This document shows, piece after piece, positions 4,938 to 5,137 of a stretch of 5,137 bases of DNA. Both the position numbers and the translations under genes were made by a program. This DNA is from Acidobacteriaceae bacterium (lineage in GTDB: Bacteria; Acidobacteriota; Terriglobia; Terriglobales; Acidobacteriaceae): positions 1 to 5,137 of the forward strand of contig PMSZ01000554.1 in the NCBI GenBank assembly GCA_003168235.1. Reading direction: 5' to 3'. The notes under the pieces were generated by a model. The model was not told the origin of the DNA and did not search any database. It saw nothing but the letters and a program-made list of their open reading frames with translations. Positions within the stretch are counted from its first letter, which is position 1. Each line of letters begins with the position of its first letter.

Positions 4938-5137
4938 ATGCGCCCTTCTTCGCGTATTGCGTTAGGCATAGCGCTTGCACTCACTGTTGTTCTCTCATCT
5001 TTAGTCAGTTCGCAGACGACGGGTCCGCAGACTGCGCGGCAGGCGCTGATTGAAATGTGCTTTGGTGATGCGCCGGGGCATCTCGAAAAACATCTTCCCG
5101 ATGTAACTCGCCAAACTCTCGACAGGCTCAAACGAGC
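4938..5137 (+). CDS. Secreted protein of unknown function, N-terminal part (runs off right edge)
   Basis: The first 66 codons of a gene continuing beyond the window. ATG 4938 has a strong GGGAGG Shine-Dalgarno (4925-4930) seven bases upstream. The protein starts with R2 and R6, then a hydrophobic core (about 7-22, IALGIALALTVVLSSL) and a small-residue region with likely cleavage near S25-Q26 or shortly before. The mature part carries TARQALIEMCFGDAPGHLEKHLPD. I associate this pattern with small exported proteins of Acidobacteria of unknown role, where the position of the Cys is often a Phe; this is memory, not a search. Helical, amphipathic character with His and Lys in HLEKHLPD is visible. 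The long upstream region with candidate operators suggests regulated expression independent of the phosphatase gene. Confidence 0.85.
   Translation, partial: MRPSSRIALGIALALTVVLSSLVSSQTTGPQTARQALIEMCFGDAPGHLEKHLPDVTRQTLDRLKR

Overview
The window looks like chromosomal DNA of an Acidobacteriota (acidobacterial) bacterium. I infer this from the moderately GC-rich coding sequence and from two partial secreted proteins at the window edges. Both read like small exported families I associate with Acidobacteria: the left one has an IPF-x-F-x-IG...LAGEY start and a later F-N-R-Y-x-D-R-YFLS motif, and the right one has a TARQALIEM...HLEKHLPD motif. No database search was possible, so the taxon is recognition, not proof. 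There are no rRNA, tRNA, IS elements or CRISPR arrays.

Layout: (1) 342-1 (minus): N-terminal 114 residues of a secreted protein running off the left edge. (2) 343-618: divergent intergenic region with a good sigma70-type promoter (TTGACC-N17-CATAAT, 531-559) facing right, a 10-bp palindrome beside it and a weaker leftward promoter candidate. (3) 619-843 and 840-1637: a 74-aa helical protein of unknown function whose stop codon overlaps the TTG start of an RlpA-type lipoprotein (DPBB lytic transglycosylase domain plus SPOR domain). (4) 1810-2151: HIT/HINT-family nucleotide hydrolase. (5) 2197-2397: 66-aa uncharacterised protein with a -10 box placed as for a leaderless mRNA. (6) 2443-4554: 703-aa membrane-anchored HAMP + PP2C/SpoIIE-type serine phosphatase, resembling RsbU-like regulators. 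(7) 4555-4937: about 380 bases without a convincing gene, more AT-rich than its surroundings. It holds a TATAAT box, a C8-G-C9 tract and a cluster of TGTGA half-sites. (8) 4938-5137+: N-terminus of a second secreted protein.

Working together: the 74-aa protein and RlpA are probably translationally coupled and concern the cell envelope, with RlpA cleaving denuded septal glycan. The HIT protein, the 66-aa protein and the phosphatase follow on the same strand with gaps of 45 bases each and may be partly co-transcribed. The phosphatase probably senses an envelope or periplasmic signal and dephosphorylates a cytoplasmic anti-sigma-antagonist encoded elsewhere. I see no clear evidence for a wholly new multi-gene system. 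The least explained parts are the two small proteins, the overlap start of rlpA, and the regulatory-looking 4590-4937 region.
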